Below are positions 37,535-49,003 of a stretch of 64,000 bases of DNA, piece after piece (position 1 is the stretch's first letter; the number at the start of each line of letters is the position of its first letter). Under the pieces are notes generated by a model. That model was not told the origin of the DNA and searched no databases. It worked only from the letters and a program-made list of their open reading frames with translations. Source of the stretch: Sorex araneus (lineage: Eukaryota > Chordata > Mammalia > Eulipotyphla > Soricidae); contig NC_073304.1 of the NCBI RefSeq assembly GCF_027595985.1, positions 139,611,211 to 139,675,210 on the forward strand, written 5' to 3'. The position numbers were made by a program, and so were the translations under genes.

Positions 37535-37636
37535 GCAGAGGATACGACCAGGGAATTGAAGCAAACACTGTCAGCTCATGTTAACAGTTGCTTATAAAGT
37601 CTTACTAACATTCCTTTCATTTTTCCAGTGAATTTT

Positions 37637-37642
37637 AATAAA
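37637..37642 (+). terminator. SEC23B: likely SEC23B poly(A) signal
   Basis: AATAAA lies 103 bases after the stop, in 'attttaataaaaataag'. A second AATAAA at 38087-38092 could serve a longer 3' untranslated region, but a SINE (37845-38030) lies between them. Transcript data would decide. Confidence 0.6.
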
Positions 37643-39609
37643 AATAAGATCAAAGGAAGTGTTGTATGTAACTGTTTAGATGATAATTTATTTGTATTCC
37701 TGATCTGTGGCCCCTTTCTTCTGCCATATAAGGTCTTAAATGTTGGTACTTGTAAATGTTTATGCTTTTTGTTTCCTAATATCAGTCTATAGGAAATCAG
37801 AGGTGATAAATTTTGTTGCCACATTCAGATAATCCTAATCAGGGGCTAGAGAGATAGCACAGCAGGTAGGGTGTTTGCCTTGCTGGCAGCTGACCTGGAT
37901 CGATCCCAACACCCTATATGGTCCCTTGAGCCTTTCCTGGAGTGATCCCTGAATGCAGAGCCAGGAGTAAGCCCTGAGTAATTTGCCCCAAGTAATATAT
38001 TGCCCCAAAACAATAACACACAAACACACACACATATAAAATTCATCACTGTGTAGTACTGTGAACTCGTGTGTTTATCATTCCATAATAAACAGTCTAG
38101 CCGGAAGATAAAGGGAATAACTGGTGGGCATAAGTGGTTCTGACAGTGGCATCTCTTTTATCTGGGAACACAAAAAAATTAATTTGAACCCGTACTTTTT
38201 TCCTCTATTTTAAATCCTAAGGTATGTATACTTGTTAAAACAGGAACCCTAATAAATGGAGTGAAGGGGGGCTTTTAACAATTTCCTCCAATCCCTAAAC
38301 CTAGATCCTACACTTCAGAGGTAATTGCTTTAGTCTCTCCAAGTTCTTTTTTGTTTGTTTCTTTATATATTAATTTTAGCTTCCATGTTCATGGACTGAG
38401 GAAATTAAAACTTTTTCATCATCCACTTTTGATTAACTATACCTTTTTTATATTATCAAGTTTGGTAAGATTTAACATTTTGGCCTCAACCTACTTTTCT
38501 CTGTCTTAAGTGTCTCAGCTGAATCTGATAGTTGAAAACTAATAAAGATGATCTAAACATCTTTGTGATTATGTAAACATTATTTATATGACATTAGATA
38601 ATATTTTCTCCAATGATTTGACCAACTCAGGGTAGCCTCAAATAAAGCAAGCATCTTACCCACTGCTCTCTCTCTTTGTTCTGTAATGATCTTTCTAAAA
38701 AGAGTACAAAAAGTAGGCTGAGGAAATAGCTCAGGGCAGTGGAGAACATGCCTCACCTGTTCGAGGCCCTGAGTTTGGTCCCTGGCCCTGCATGGCCTTC
38801 CACCCTACTCTGAGCACTGTCAGGCATGGCTGTGGTTATCCCTGAGAACCACCAGTCAGTGCATCAAATTCTCAGGTTTGTGGGCCTCCTCTGAGCATCT
38901 AGACCCTCCCACCAACGGCTGAGAGAGCTCCCTTTGTAGCGTAAATGTGAGGTAGATCACTGAAGCTATTGGTCTTTGTACTTGGGATATATACTGAGTT
39001 TAGGCCCAAGAAATTTGGGGCCATGCGTGATTCCTTGATTCTCTGAACAAATGTGTATTTTCTATTTATAAAGTAGTCTAAGTACTGAGAATATAGCTGA
39101 TACAATCAAAGATTGTACAATACAAAATAAGATTCAAGTCATTAATGATCTTATGTTCTAAGAAAGACTGATAATAAATTAGGAATAGGGATGGAGCAGT
39201 CATACAGTGGGTAGTGATCCCTGAACACAGAGTAGGAGTAAACCTTGAGCACCACCCAGTGTGGCCCAAACACCAAAATAAAACAACAGAAATAGTAGGT
39301 TCCATAACTGACTAGAAGGTATGTGTAGTGTGTAGAAACATTGGGGAACTTAACTGAACGTTGAATCTTGGTTGACTATGTCTCTTGAGTTGCTGCCTTT
39401 TTTGACTGTGCTCTGCATTCTGGAAAGTTTCCTGTGTTGTTATTAGAGATTACATTTGTTTGTTTGTTTGTTTGTTTGTTTTGGGACCACACCCAGCAGT
39501 GCATGGCGCCTCACTGCTTGGTTCTCAGGGGATCATGCTTTGCTGGGTGTTAGACTCAGGCCATACATAAAACTGTACACAAAAACTACAAAAACTGTAT
39601 ACAGATGAA

Positions 39610-40370
39610 GGTTGAAATTTCCTCCTCAGACCTTTCATCTGAAATTGGCAGATGAAAGAATGTAAGAAACTTGTAAGAATGTAAGAATGTAAGAAACTTA
39701 TGCTGGTGTTCTCTTTAGTGACATCGAGTTAAGGCACTGGGCTAGGGAGATAGGGGTGGCCCCTTTGTTCTAACATAAAATATGGCCAAGCAGGTCCTAC
39801 TTCAGGGAATCAGAGGCAGTTCAAAACGAACATGGAGGGGCCTGTTGTCTTGAAAACAGTTATCCCTCAGGGGGGATGACTGAGCCAGATTTGCCTAACG
39901 GAGAACCAGAAGAACCTCCACCCTGAAGACAAAAAGAAACCAAGAGGACGTTATCCGGGATGGAGCCTTGGTAGCTAACTCTCATCAATCTCTCACAAGG
40001 ACTGAAAGAACAAGGAGACTCTCCAAGCAAATGAAAGACTGAAAGTAAATCAAAAGGCTCCCCTGTAAAGAGAAATAAGTGGCCTTGGAAATCGGCATCT
40101 TGTTCCTGTAATCATCTTGTCTCCTTGTAACCAGCTGGAGAAAAAAACTGCTGGCAAATAACACTGGTTTGTGTTTTTCTTGTTGAGTCATCTGCATTTT
40201 CTGTGTAACTGTCTGCCTCATTTTACACCATTGTACACCCCATTCTCAGGGGCCAAAATTTCCAAAGATCTCTGGCCCTCTGCCCCTATAGAGTAAACTT
40301 TTTTATTTTCTTCACATTATCTCTGTCCTGTTTTTTTTATTCGTCCATTATACCTCACATCAGACCTATC
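39610..40370 (+). mobile_element. possible solo LTR (class I-like)
   Basis: A 0.75 kb block distinct from SINE and L1. Its end resembles retroviral U5 ('gccctctgcccctatagag', 'taaacttttttattttc'). It contains a short tandem run of 'gaatgtaagaa'. No gag, pol or env sequence adjoins it, and I could not find a matching TSD, so the call is tentative. Confidence 0.35.
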
Positions 40371-41974
40371 AAAAACCTCCGACTGGGATGGGAGAGAAGA
40401 GAGTACAGAGGTGAGTACTTTCAGGTGGCCTACCCCAGTTTGATCCCTGGCACTTCATCCAGGCCTAGAAAGTACTACTAGGAATGAGCCCTGAGTACTA
40501 CAGTGTGAATGCCACTCCCTCCTCTCCCTCCCCGTCAAATAACATCAAAATAAGAAAAACTCTCATCTTTCTTAAGCAGGGGTGAAATGATCAGTTAAGG
40601 ATTTTAAGCACTCTGGGGTATACAAGAAAAATGGTTGAGGCTGGAGTCCAGGGGAGGCTCATTTAGAAGCAGTTGGCTTACTTGATGGGTGGCATGTTAG
40701 ACAAGAGGATAAATCAAAATTTGTGCATCATGATCATTTTCTGTATTACAGAAAAGGAAGGAAAGGCTACTGGTTGGGAGGTAGCATTCTTAGGCTCTAT
40801 CCTGAGTAATTTAAGGAAGAGACATGATATAACGATGGAAATGCCCAAGAAGATTAGCAGTAATCTGGATTTAGTTTCAAGAGAAACAAGCAAACAAGAC
40901 TAATATTTAACTTAGGTAACAAGTGATATTGCTTATTAAAACAATACCAATTTTTTCTGCTTTAAAATAAATCTTAGAGTTGGAATGATTGTACAGAGAG
41001 TAGAGCACTTGACTTGCGTTTGGCTGACCCAGGTTTGATCTCTATGGTCCCCCAGCCCTGCCAGGAGTGATTATTGAGTGCAGAGTCAGGTGTAAGCCCT
41101 GGGCGCTGCTGGGTGTGGATCCAAACAAATAAACACAACTTACCTGAATTTTGATCTATATGAATGTTTAAGAAGCCACCACCACTGTCAAAATAGTTCA
41201 TTCCTGGGGCTGGAGAGCTCAAAAGACTTAGCACATGCTTTGCACAGGGAGGTGTATATTGGTTCTCTGGCACCTCATGGTCCTCAGCATGGCAGGGAGC
41301 AATCCCTAGCTCTACCTGGTGTGTCCCGAATGCAAAACAAAATTTTAAAAGTATTTCCATTACCCCCTCCAAAAAAGTGTCCTTGAGCCCCTTTTGGTCC
41401 ATCCCTTTCTCCACTTGTCAGCTTTCCTGCAGTATAAATTTGACTGCTAGAATTTCATTTTTGTGTCTGGCTTCTTTCACTTAGCATAAATCTATTAATC
41501 TGTTCCAACTATCAGTGGTTGCAAGTACTACTCTATTTCATTGCTAAGTAATTTATTCCATTTTGTTCATCCATCACTGTGGTGATATTTACATTGCTTC
41601 CACTCTAGTGTTTTTAGGAATAGAAGTGGACATCCAAGGACAGAGAGATAGTACAGCAGGAAGGATACTTGCCTTGAATGTAGCTGACCTGTGTTTGATC
41701 TCTGGCATCATATATGGCCCCCCAAGCACCGCTTGCAGTAATTCTTGAATGCAGAGCCAGGGGTAACCTCTGAGCATCGCCGTATGTGGCTCAAAAACAA
41801 CAAAAATACCTGAACATGTTAATAGCTTTGTGTAGGTATAATGTTTTCACTTATTTTGAACAGCTGAGAATGGAATATTTGAGTTGTTTAGTAGCTATGT
41901 GTTTAGATAAAATGGTAGTCCCCAATAGTAAGAGTTGGGGACTCTGACTGGACCTGAGAGATAATACAGGGATA

Positions 41975-41999
41975 AAGTGTTTGCCTTGGGCAAACACTT
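41975..41999. repeat. 11-bp snap-back inverted repeat in a SINE head
   Basis: 'aagtgtttgcc', loop 'ttg', then 'ggcaaacactt'. It is centred on the 'ttgccttg' of an old plus SINE, the same spot as the larger hairpin at 14536-14592. Confidence 0.9.
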
Positions 42000-42894
42000 A
42001 ACCCATGGCTCAATCTCTTGTACCACATATGTTCACTCAAGCCCAACCAGGATGATCCCTGAGCCCAGAGCAGGAGTAAACCCTGAGCCCCACAACAAAC
42101 AACAAAAGAGAGTTCTGATTGCTTTGCATTCTTGCAACTCTGGGTATTCTCCAGGTAATTTCTATATATACTGATAGATGTTTAATGGGGTCATTTAAGT
42201 TGTGGTTTTGTGATGTTCTTAGGTTTACTGGCTATTGCTTACTTTTGTTAAGTGTTCAAATTTGTTGACAATTTCTTAGTTGGTTTGCCTTATTAAATTA
42301 AATTTTAAGGGGTCATTACATAATCTTGATACAAGCCCATTGAATATATGTTTGAATATGTTACTATTTGACTTGTTCCACTTGTTTGGTATGGGAGGGG
42401 GCACACTTGGTGGTACTGAGGGGACCATGCGGTGCTGCCAATTGAACCTGTACCCCACATGCAAAGAATGCAAAGTCTACTCTTCAATCTCTCTCCTTGA
42501 TCATTTTTCTTTTTTTCATTGACTTTTTTTTTCATTGACTTTTAAGGAGCAAAACTAAGTTCAATTATCAATATTGTTTTTTTCTAGAGTATGGGCAATG
42601 TGAATCCTTAAAATTACCAGAAACATTCTTGAAATTGTGAAACAGCATTAAATGTTTTAGAAATAAAATCTGAGCTTGAAAAACAGCTCATCAGCTTAGA
42701 ATGCTGGCCTTAGAAGGGTGTGGTCATGAGTTAAATTCCCCGGTGTTACCACATGTGCTAAGTGCAACTGTTGGCTCTGAGACATCTGGTGCCATGAGCA
42801 ATTTCTGAACACACCACAGCCACTTACACAAGCACTACAAAGGGATGCAACTCTGATGGTGAGACCCTGAGGGGGCTTAATGGTTGTATTTTTA

Positions 42895-43072
42895 TTTATT
42901 TATTTTTGCTTTTTGGGTCACACCTGGCGATACACAGGGGTTACTTCTGGCTCAGGCACTCAGGAATTACTCCTGGTGGTGCTCAGGGGACCATATGATA
43001 TGCTGGGAATTGAACCCAGGTCAGCTGCGTGCAAGGCAAACGCCCTACCCGCTGTGCTATCACTCCAGCCCC
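42895..43072 (-). mobile_element. tRNA-derived SINE (SOR-type)
   Basis: Minus copy after a TTTA tract, ending 'gctatcactccagcccc'. Flanks 'atggttgtattttt' and 'atggtagcattttt' look like a TSD with two mismatches. Confidence 0.9.
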
Positions 43073-43214
43073 TGATGGTAGCATTTTTAGGAGGTGGGAA
43101 ATCATTTCCTGTCAGGGTTCTGGAGACAATATGCTGTGTCCAGGATTGAACCAGGGTCAGTTGCTGGCACGGTGAACACCTTAATATTAAAGCCCCACTG
43201 CCAGGAAGGGCGAC

Positions 43215-43760
43215 TGTTGACCTGGTGAGCACACATGTGAATACCACAGCGACCCTATGGAGCAGAACATCTACATCTTTATTCCTCAAATTGATACAAC
43301 CTCCTGCAAACCTCACAATCAGGCATGAGTGTGACCCTGGGATCATCAAGACAGTAAGGAAGAGAAGAGAGAGGAGAGGAGAGGAAATAACACGCACACA
43401 AGCAAACACAATCAAGATTTATTTTGGCTGAAAAGTAGTTCTTGGTATGGCGATGTACCTGATGTCCACTCAGTAACTGCTGGGGTCCAGAATCCAGAAC
43501 GCTGGATTCCCTGAGATGGAGTGCCACTCCTGGGAGGATCTCTTTGCAGAATTCCCCATAATGGAAGCACTTCACATGTTTATATTCAACCAAACCCTCA
43601 TTAATACTTATGTTCAGCCAAATCCATGTTAGTCCCTGTCCCCTCACACACACCCTTTCGGATCCTGGTTTCTCTTCTACATAAGCCCTGTCTGATCCCA
43701 ATAAGAATGTTGCAGGCCACCAGCCTGTAACCCGTTCTTCCATCCATTAGCGGGGGACAC
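43215..43760 (-). mobile_element. possible solo LTR (class II-like), minus orientation
   Basis: Read on the minus strand it contains 'aaataaatcttgattgtgt' and 'ttgcttgtgtgcgtg', like the poly(A) signal and R/U5 region of betaretrovirus-like LTRs. The CT-rich stretch that follows fits too. It starts TG and may end CA on either strand, but no clean TSD was found. No viral genes adjoin it. Confidence 0.4.
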
Positions 43761-44320
43761 GTGTATCGGGCCTGAAGGCACCAGAGGACATTGTCACCGC
43801 GGGTCGGTGAGTTAACAAGTACATCACTTTTGCTCTCACGTTATTCAGTCTGTTGGAGTGGAGGGTAGACTAATTCTGTTTTGAGGAAATGTGTGGATAA
43901 AAGGAAAACTTGTGGTGGTCAGAGCTCAAGGAAATATTTTGTTTTTGAGATATGGGCATATGTATGATGAAGGGTAGAAGTACTATCATGAAAATGGGAT
44001 AAAATGTGGGGCAGAAAGGTTGCACTTGATGGAGAATGCCTCTCAGGAAGCATAAGATCTAGAGAGCACAGTAGCGGGATGGAGATCCCTACGTGGAGGG
44101 ATCCTGGGCTTGACCCATGGGAGAGTAGGATGAAGTGGTGCTCTCACAAATCTGAGAGCTGGAGGCAGAATTGAATTGGCCTTTAAAGATCCCACCAGAC
44201 TACATAAGGAAGGAGTCTTGCAAATGAGACATTGGCTGAAGAGAATCTATTATTTGATTCCTCTAACAGGCTTGTTGAGTCAGTCCGCCTCACAAGGCAA
44301 CCAGAGGAACCCAGGAGTGG

Positions 44321-44463
44321 ATTTTGGAACTACCCGTCCCAGAATGCATTGGAGCCCGAGCCGGAAGCGGCCGCAGAACCGGTATTCCATTGGCGGCGGC
44401 GGCTGGGCCGGGACAGGAAGTCCCGCCTCCGCCCTTGGCCTCCCTGAGAGCCCGAGAGGAATC
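44321..44463 (+). promoter_or_regulatory. SMIM26: SMIM26 promoter and 5' untranslated region
   Basis: A short GC-rich, CpG-containing stretch, unlike the AT-rich surroundings, ends at the SMIM26 start codon. It holds an SBS/ZNF143-like site (44329-44348), an ETS-like 'gccggaagcgg' (44360-44370), an inverted CCAAT box 'ccattggcgg' (44387-44396), a second ETS-like 'caggaagt' and a GC box 'cccgcctccgccc'. There is no TATA box. This combination is typical of housekeeping and nuclear mitochondrial genes. Confidence 0.75.
44329..44348 (+). promoter_or_regulatory. SBS motif (ZNF143/THAP11-type site)
   Basis: 'actacccgtcccagaatgca' matches the core pattern ACTACAATTCCCAGMATGC at most positions, including CCCAGAATGCA. 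The site lies 116 bases upstream of the start codon. Confidence 0.65.
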
Positions 44464-44581
44464 ATGCGTGTGGATCAGGCCTCGTCGTGGTACCGGCGTA
44501 TGTCAGTGATCTACGCGGTGGGCGCCTGGACGGTGTTGGGCTCCTTGTATTTCTACAACCGGAAAGAGAGCAGACCGTCAG
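44464..44581 (+). CDS. SMIM26: SMIM26 exon 1 (residues 1-39 plus one base)
   Basis: ATG in a good context (A at -3) opens MRVDQASSWYRRMSVIYAV, then GAWTVLGSLYFYNRK and ESRPS. The WYRRMSV motif and following hydrophobic stretch (residues about 13-33, one membrane helix) match human SMIM26. The exon ends after the first base of a Gly codon before 'gtacgg'. SMIM26 is a small single-pass protein reported at mitochondria, with proposed links to complex I biogenesis and metabolite transport; the exact role is from memory and should be treated as provisional. Confidence 0.92.
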
Positions 44582-45623
44582 GTACGGTTCTCCGGCCGGG
44601 GCCCCTGCTGATCGCTCTTCTGCAGAACTAGCTGGGACGCTGCCCGGAGCACCGGCTCTAATGGAAATCCGCTTACCAAAATCTTGTATTTTGAACGAAG
44701 ACGTTCGCATAAATCTGTGTGCGATTCCAGGTGGAGTTTCTAAGATTCTGGACGAGAACTGAGCGATGCTTCTTCTATGACATAAGCCCTTTCGCATTTG
44801 GAGAGCAAATAATTCCAGGTCTTCTAGCAACCAAGAGAGCCTAAAATCTTACAATTTCTGGGGTCGGAAAAGAAAAATTTTCAGCCTTCAAAAATGGGCT
44901 GGAAATCTTAGATACAGAAAGATTAGTGATTGACAAAGAGTACAGATATCTTTTGTGGTGAACATATTCGAAATTAATAGTGGTGCTGGGTGCGCAAACC
45001 TGAATATATTGAAAAACTATTGAATAGGACATTTTAAGTATCCTTTTAAACAAGGTAATTGCGTGTGTGAGGTGTACATAAATTAATGTTAAGTAAGAAT
45101 TTGTGCTGAAAATGACATTTTGTGAGGAACATCATCAATGATCACAAAGTTCGTATGCCCTGCGAATGTATTGAACATTTATAAACATTTCTGTGTCTTG
45201 GGGCTGGAGCGATAGCACAGCGGGTAGGGCGTTTGCCTTGCACATGGCGGACCCGGGTTCAATTCCCAGCATCCCATATGGTCCTCTGAGCACCGCCAGG
45301 AGTAATTCCTGAGTGCAAAACCAGGAGTAACCCCTGTGCATCACCGGGTGTGACCCAAAAAGCAAAAAAAAAAAAAAAAATTCTGTGTCCAAAGTGGTTA
45401 TATTATGCACTTTCTTTTTTAATGCTATAAAAGTCATGTCATTTCTTCCTTTCCTTCTTTCTTTCTTCCTTTCATTCTTTCTTCTTTTTTAAAGGAAAGA
45501 AGTGTCAGAAATTTGAGAATGAGAATAAATCCTATGGGGACAAACCATATGGGGAAGGGGATTAATTTCCAAGACTTTGCTAATGGTTTTAATTACTATT
45601 TCCCCCCCCCCTTTTTATTTAAG
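44582..45623. other. SMIM26: SMIM26 intron 1
   Basis: A 1042-base GT-AG intron. It contains one young plus SINE (45198-45380) and a pyrimidine-rich tract before the acceptor 'tttatttaag'. Open frames in its first 180 bases are read-through of exon 1 and lack support. Confidence 0.85.
45198..45380 (+). mobile_element. young tRNA-derived SINE (SOR-type)
   Basis: Near-consensus plus copy with an A18 tail and TSD 'ttctgtgtc' (45189-45197 and 45381-45389). Confidence 0.94.
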
Positions 45624-45793
45624 GTGGTGAAATAAAGCAGAAGGATATTTCAACAAATGAAGTAGCTGAGCCCCCACCTAAGGGGTTTTATATGGAAACA
45701 ATTGTCACAGCTAGAGAAGATTTTGTTCCACTTACTGACAGGATTCTCAACTATTGGAATTCATGGACTGGTGGTCCTGGGCCAAAATCATGA
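45624..45793 (+). CDS. SMIM26: SMIM26 exon 2 (residues 40-95) and stop
   Basis: 170 bases. It completes the split Gly codon and encodes GGEIKQKDISTNEVAEPPPK, then GFYMETIVTAREDFVPLTDR and ILNYWNSWTGGPGPKS, then TGA. The KGFY-E-T-V-T--EDFVP and ILNYW-SWTGGPG runs match the human C-terminus, and the total of 95 residues equals the human length as I recall it. The conserved tail is hydrophilic and presumably projects from the membrane. Confidence 0.94.
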
Positions 45794-45923
45794 CTGACTG
45801 CTGAATTCTCAAAACCAGGACTTTGGTTTAACATATTATGTGAACGATGCCTTGATTTCCATTTTATGTTTGTGAAAAATGTGTATCGAATTTTTCTGTC
45901 AAATAGAATCACTATTAATATCC

Positions 45924-45929
45924 AATAAA
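45924..45929 (+). terminator. SMIM26: SMIM26 poly(A) signal
   Basis: AATAAA in 'atccaataaatatttcc', 131 bases after the stop codon, the first such signal downstream. Confidence 0.8.
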
Positions 45930-45949
45930 TATTTCCCTGGGGTAAAGGA

Positions 45950-46530
45950 AACTTAAAATTTCAAATGATGCCCCTCTACTCACCTGAGAAAAAGGTTGAA
46001 ATCAAACTGCACATTGAGCATAATCTCACTTTTTTCTATAATCTCAGTTTTCTGAAACTCGTTGATCTAACATTATATAGTTGACTGCTGCTATGTACCA
46101 GCACTGCCAGGAGTGATCCCTAAGCACAGAATCAGGAGTAAGTCCTGAGTAACACCAGGTGTAGGCCCCAAACAAACAAAATTGAATATTTGTTACTTTT
46201 TTTTTAGTAAGAATTTTTTAGTGAAGCAGATAGTTTGTATTGAATGAAACCTGCTCCTTTCACATTGGAAAGATATGAATGGAGAAAGAGAGGAAATGTA
46301 CATTTAAGAGAGAACATGGACTCCTCCAGAGTGGAAAATCAAGCTTGTGAAGATACATAAAGACAAGTAAGATACATGTTCAAGGAGAACACAGGCTTGA
46401 AGAGCAAGCTGATTTTTTTTTTTCTGGGAAAGAAGGGGAGATACAACCCTATGGTACTTGGGGCTTACTCCTGGTTCTGTGCTCAGGGATGCCTGGTGGA
46501 GTTTGGGAGACCATATGGGGTGCCAGGGAT
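45950..46530. other. region downstream of SMIM26
   Basis: Unique-looking sequence with a SINE tail fragment (46095-46170) and an old minus SINE (46440-46530). No exon is visible. Confidence 0.65.
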
Positions 46531-48411
46531 TGAGTCATTGTGAGATACAGTTAATAAAGCTTTTATGATTGAGTTTCAGTCTACAGTGATCGAGCACCCA
46601 TCCCCTCACCACTGTGCATTTTCCACCCACAATGTCCTCAGTATCCTTCCTACCACCCCAATCCCATCTCCCGCCTGCCTTTGTGGCAGGCACCTTCCTT
46701 CTTTCTCTCAACTTTGGGCATCATGGTTTGCAATATAGATACTGAGAAGCCATCATGTTTGGTCCTTAGTCTACTTTCAGCACACATCTCCCATCCTGAG
46801 TGATCCCTCCAGCCATCATTGACTTAGTGGTCCCTTCTGCATCTCAATTGCCTTTTCCCCTAACACATGAAGCAGGCTTCCAAACCATGGAGCAATCCTT
46901 CTGCCTCTTGTCTCTACTGTCCTTAGGTATTAGTCTCATATTATGTTGTTTTATATTCCACAGATGAGTATAGTCATTCTATGTCTGTCCCTCTCTCTCT
47001 CTGACTCATTTCACTTAGCATGATATTCTCCATGTCCATCCACTTATAAGCAATTTTCATGACTTCCTCTTTCCTAACAACTGCATAGTATTCCATTGTG
47101 TATATGTGCCAGAGTTTCTTTAACCAACCATCTGTTCTTGTGCACTCAGGCTGTTTCTAGATTCTGGCTATTGTGAATAGTGCTGTAATAAACATACAGG
47201 TACAGATGTCACTTCTGTGCTTTTTTGCATCCCCAGGATATATTTCCAGAAGTGGTATTACTGGGTCACATGGATGCTCAATTTCTAGTTTTTTGAGGAA
47301 TGTCCATATTGTTTTCCAAAAAGGTTGAACTAGTTGGCATTCCCACCAACAATAGAAGAGAGTCTCTTTCTCCCCACATCTTCATCAACATTGGTTGGTC
47401 TTGTTCTTTTTGATGTGTGCCAGTCTCTGTGGTGTGAGATGATATCTCGTTGTTTTGATTTGCATCTCCCTGATGATTAGCGACGTAGAACGCTTTTTCA
47501 TGTGTCTTTTGGCCATTTGTATTTCTCTTTGTGTGTGTGGGTATTTCTCTTTTGATGAAGCTTCTGTTCATTTCTTCTCCCCATTTATTGATGGGATTGG
47601 AGGATTTTTTCTTATACAGTTCTACTAATGTCTTGTATATCCTGGATATTAACCCCTTACCTGATGGGTATTGGTTAAGTATTTTTTTTCCTATTTCATG
47701 GTCTCTCTATATTTTGGTCACTGTTTCTTTTGAGGTGCAAAAGCTTTTTAGTTTAATGTAGTTCCATTTGTTCATGTTTGTTTCCACTTGCTTGGGCAGT
47801 GGTGTTTCATCCTTGAAGATGCCTTTAGCTTCAATATAATGGAGAGTTCTGCCCACATCTGATATTGAGGTCTTTAATCCATTTGGATCTGACTTTTGTG
47901 CTTGGACAGAGGTCTGAGGGTTTTTTTTTGTTTGTTTGTTTTGGGGTTTTTTTGCATGCAGTTGTCTAATTTTCCTAGCATCACTCATTGAAGAGGCTTT
48001 TCTTTTTCCACGTCACATTTCTTGCACCTTTATCAAAGATTAAGTGATCATATACTCGAGACGCTGTGTAAGAATATTGAACTCTGTTCTATTGGTCTCT
48101 ATCTATTCCAATACCATGCTGTTTTAATTACCACTGCTTTGTAGTACAGTTTGACGTTGGGGAAGGTGATGCCACCCATCTTCTTTTTCCCAAGGATTGC
48201 TTTAGCTATTCGAGGGGTTTATTGCTCCATATAAATTTCAGGAGTATTTTGTCTATTTCTTTGAAAGATGTCATGGGTATCCTTATAGGGATTGCAGTGA
48301 ATCTGGATAATGCTTTGGGGAGTATTGCCATTTTGACAATGTTAATCTTCCCTATCCATAAGCAGAGGATGTGTCTCCATTTCCTAGTGTCCTCTTATTT
48401 CTTGAAATAGT

Positions 48412-48604
48412 GGGGGGTTTTTGTTTTGTTTTGTTTTTTGCTTTTTGGGTCACATCTGGTGATACACAGGGGTTACTCCTGGCTCTGCACTCAGGAATCA
48501 CCCCTGGCGGTACTCAGGGGACCATAAGGGATGCTGGGAATTGAACCAGGGTCGGCCGTGTGCAAGGCAAACGCCCTACCCGCTGTGCTATCACTCCAGC
48601 CCCT
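48412..48604 (-). mobile_element. young SINE nested in L1
   Basis: Minus SOR-type copy with TSD 'cttgaaatagt' at 48401-48411 and 48605-48615 inside L1 ORF2. Confidence 0.94.
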
Positions 48605-48851
48605 CTTGAAATAGTGTTTTGTAGTTTTTTTTGTGTAGATCCTTCACCTCTTTGTGGTTAAGCTGATTCCAAGCTACTTGATTTTCTGAAGAACTATTGT
48701 GAACAAGATTTTTAAAAAATATCTCTTTCTTCTCTTTCATGATTTATATAGGACAGCCATGGAATTTTGGTTATTGATTTTGTAACCTGCCACTTTACTA
48801 TACAAACCTATTGTTTCTAGAAGCTTTTTGGTAGAATCTTTAGGATTTTCT

Positions 48852-49003
48852 TTGCTTTTTTTTTTCTTGGTTTTGTTTGTTTGTTTTTGGGTCACACCCG
48901 CCGATGCACAGGGGTTACTCCTAGCTCATGCACTCAGGAATTACTCCGGGCCTGCCTCGTGCAAGGCAAATGCCCTACCTGTTGTGCTATTGCTCCAGCC
49001 CCC
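48852..49003 (-). mobile_element. internally deleted SINE nested in L1
   Basis: Minus copy lacking about 30 bases of the middle: 'aattactcc' runs straight into 'gggcctgcctcgtgcaagg'. TSD 'tctttaggattttct' at 48837-48851 and 49004-49018. Confidence 0.93.

Larger units (their letters stand above)
37643..44320. other. SEC23B-SMIM26 intergenic region
   Basis: About 6.7 kb with no coding exon seen. Old SINEs lie at 37845-38030, 38715-38880, 39180-39290 (plus) and 39480-39570 (minus). Further old SINEs lie at 40385-40545, 40975-41130, 41205-41340, 41633-41805 and 41950-42100. Also present are two LTR-like blocks (39610-40370, 43215-43760), an ancient minus L1 stretch (about 41350-41880) carrying the SINE at 41633, and a young minus SINE at 42895-43072. 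Positions 38030-38640 and 43790-44300 look unique. Confidence 0.7.

Noticed and set aside
44176..44631. 151-codon open frame overlapping SMIM26 exon 1
   Set aside because: It contains the SMIM26 exon 1 reading frame but begins upstream in the promoter and runs into the intron. The conserved protein starts at 44464 and is spliced at 44581.
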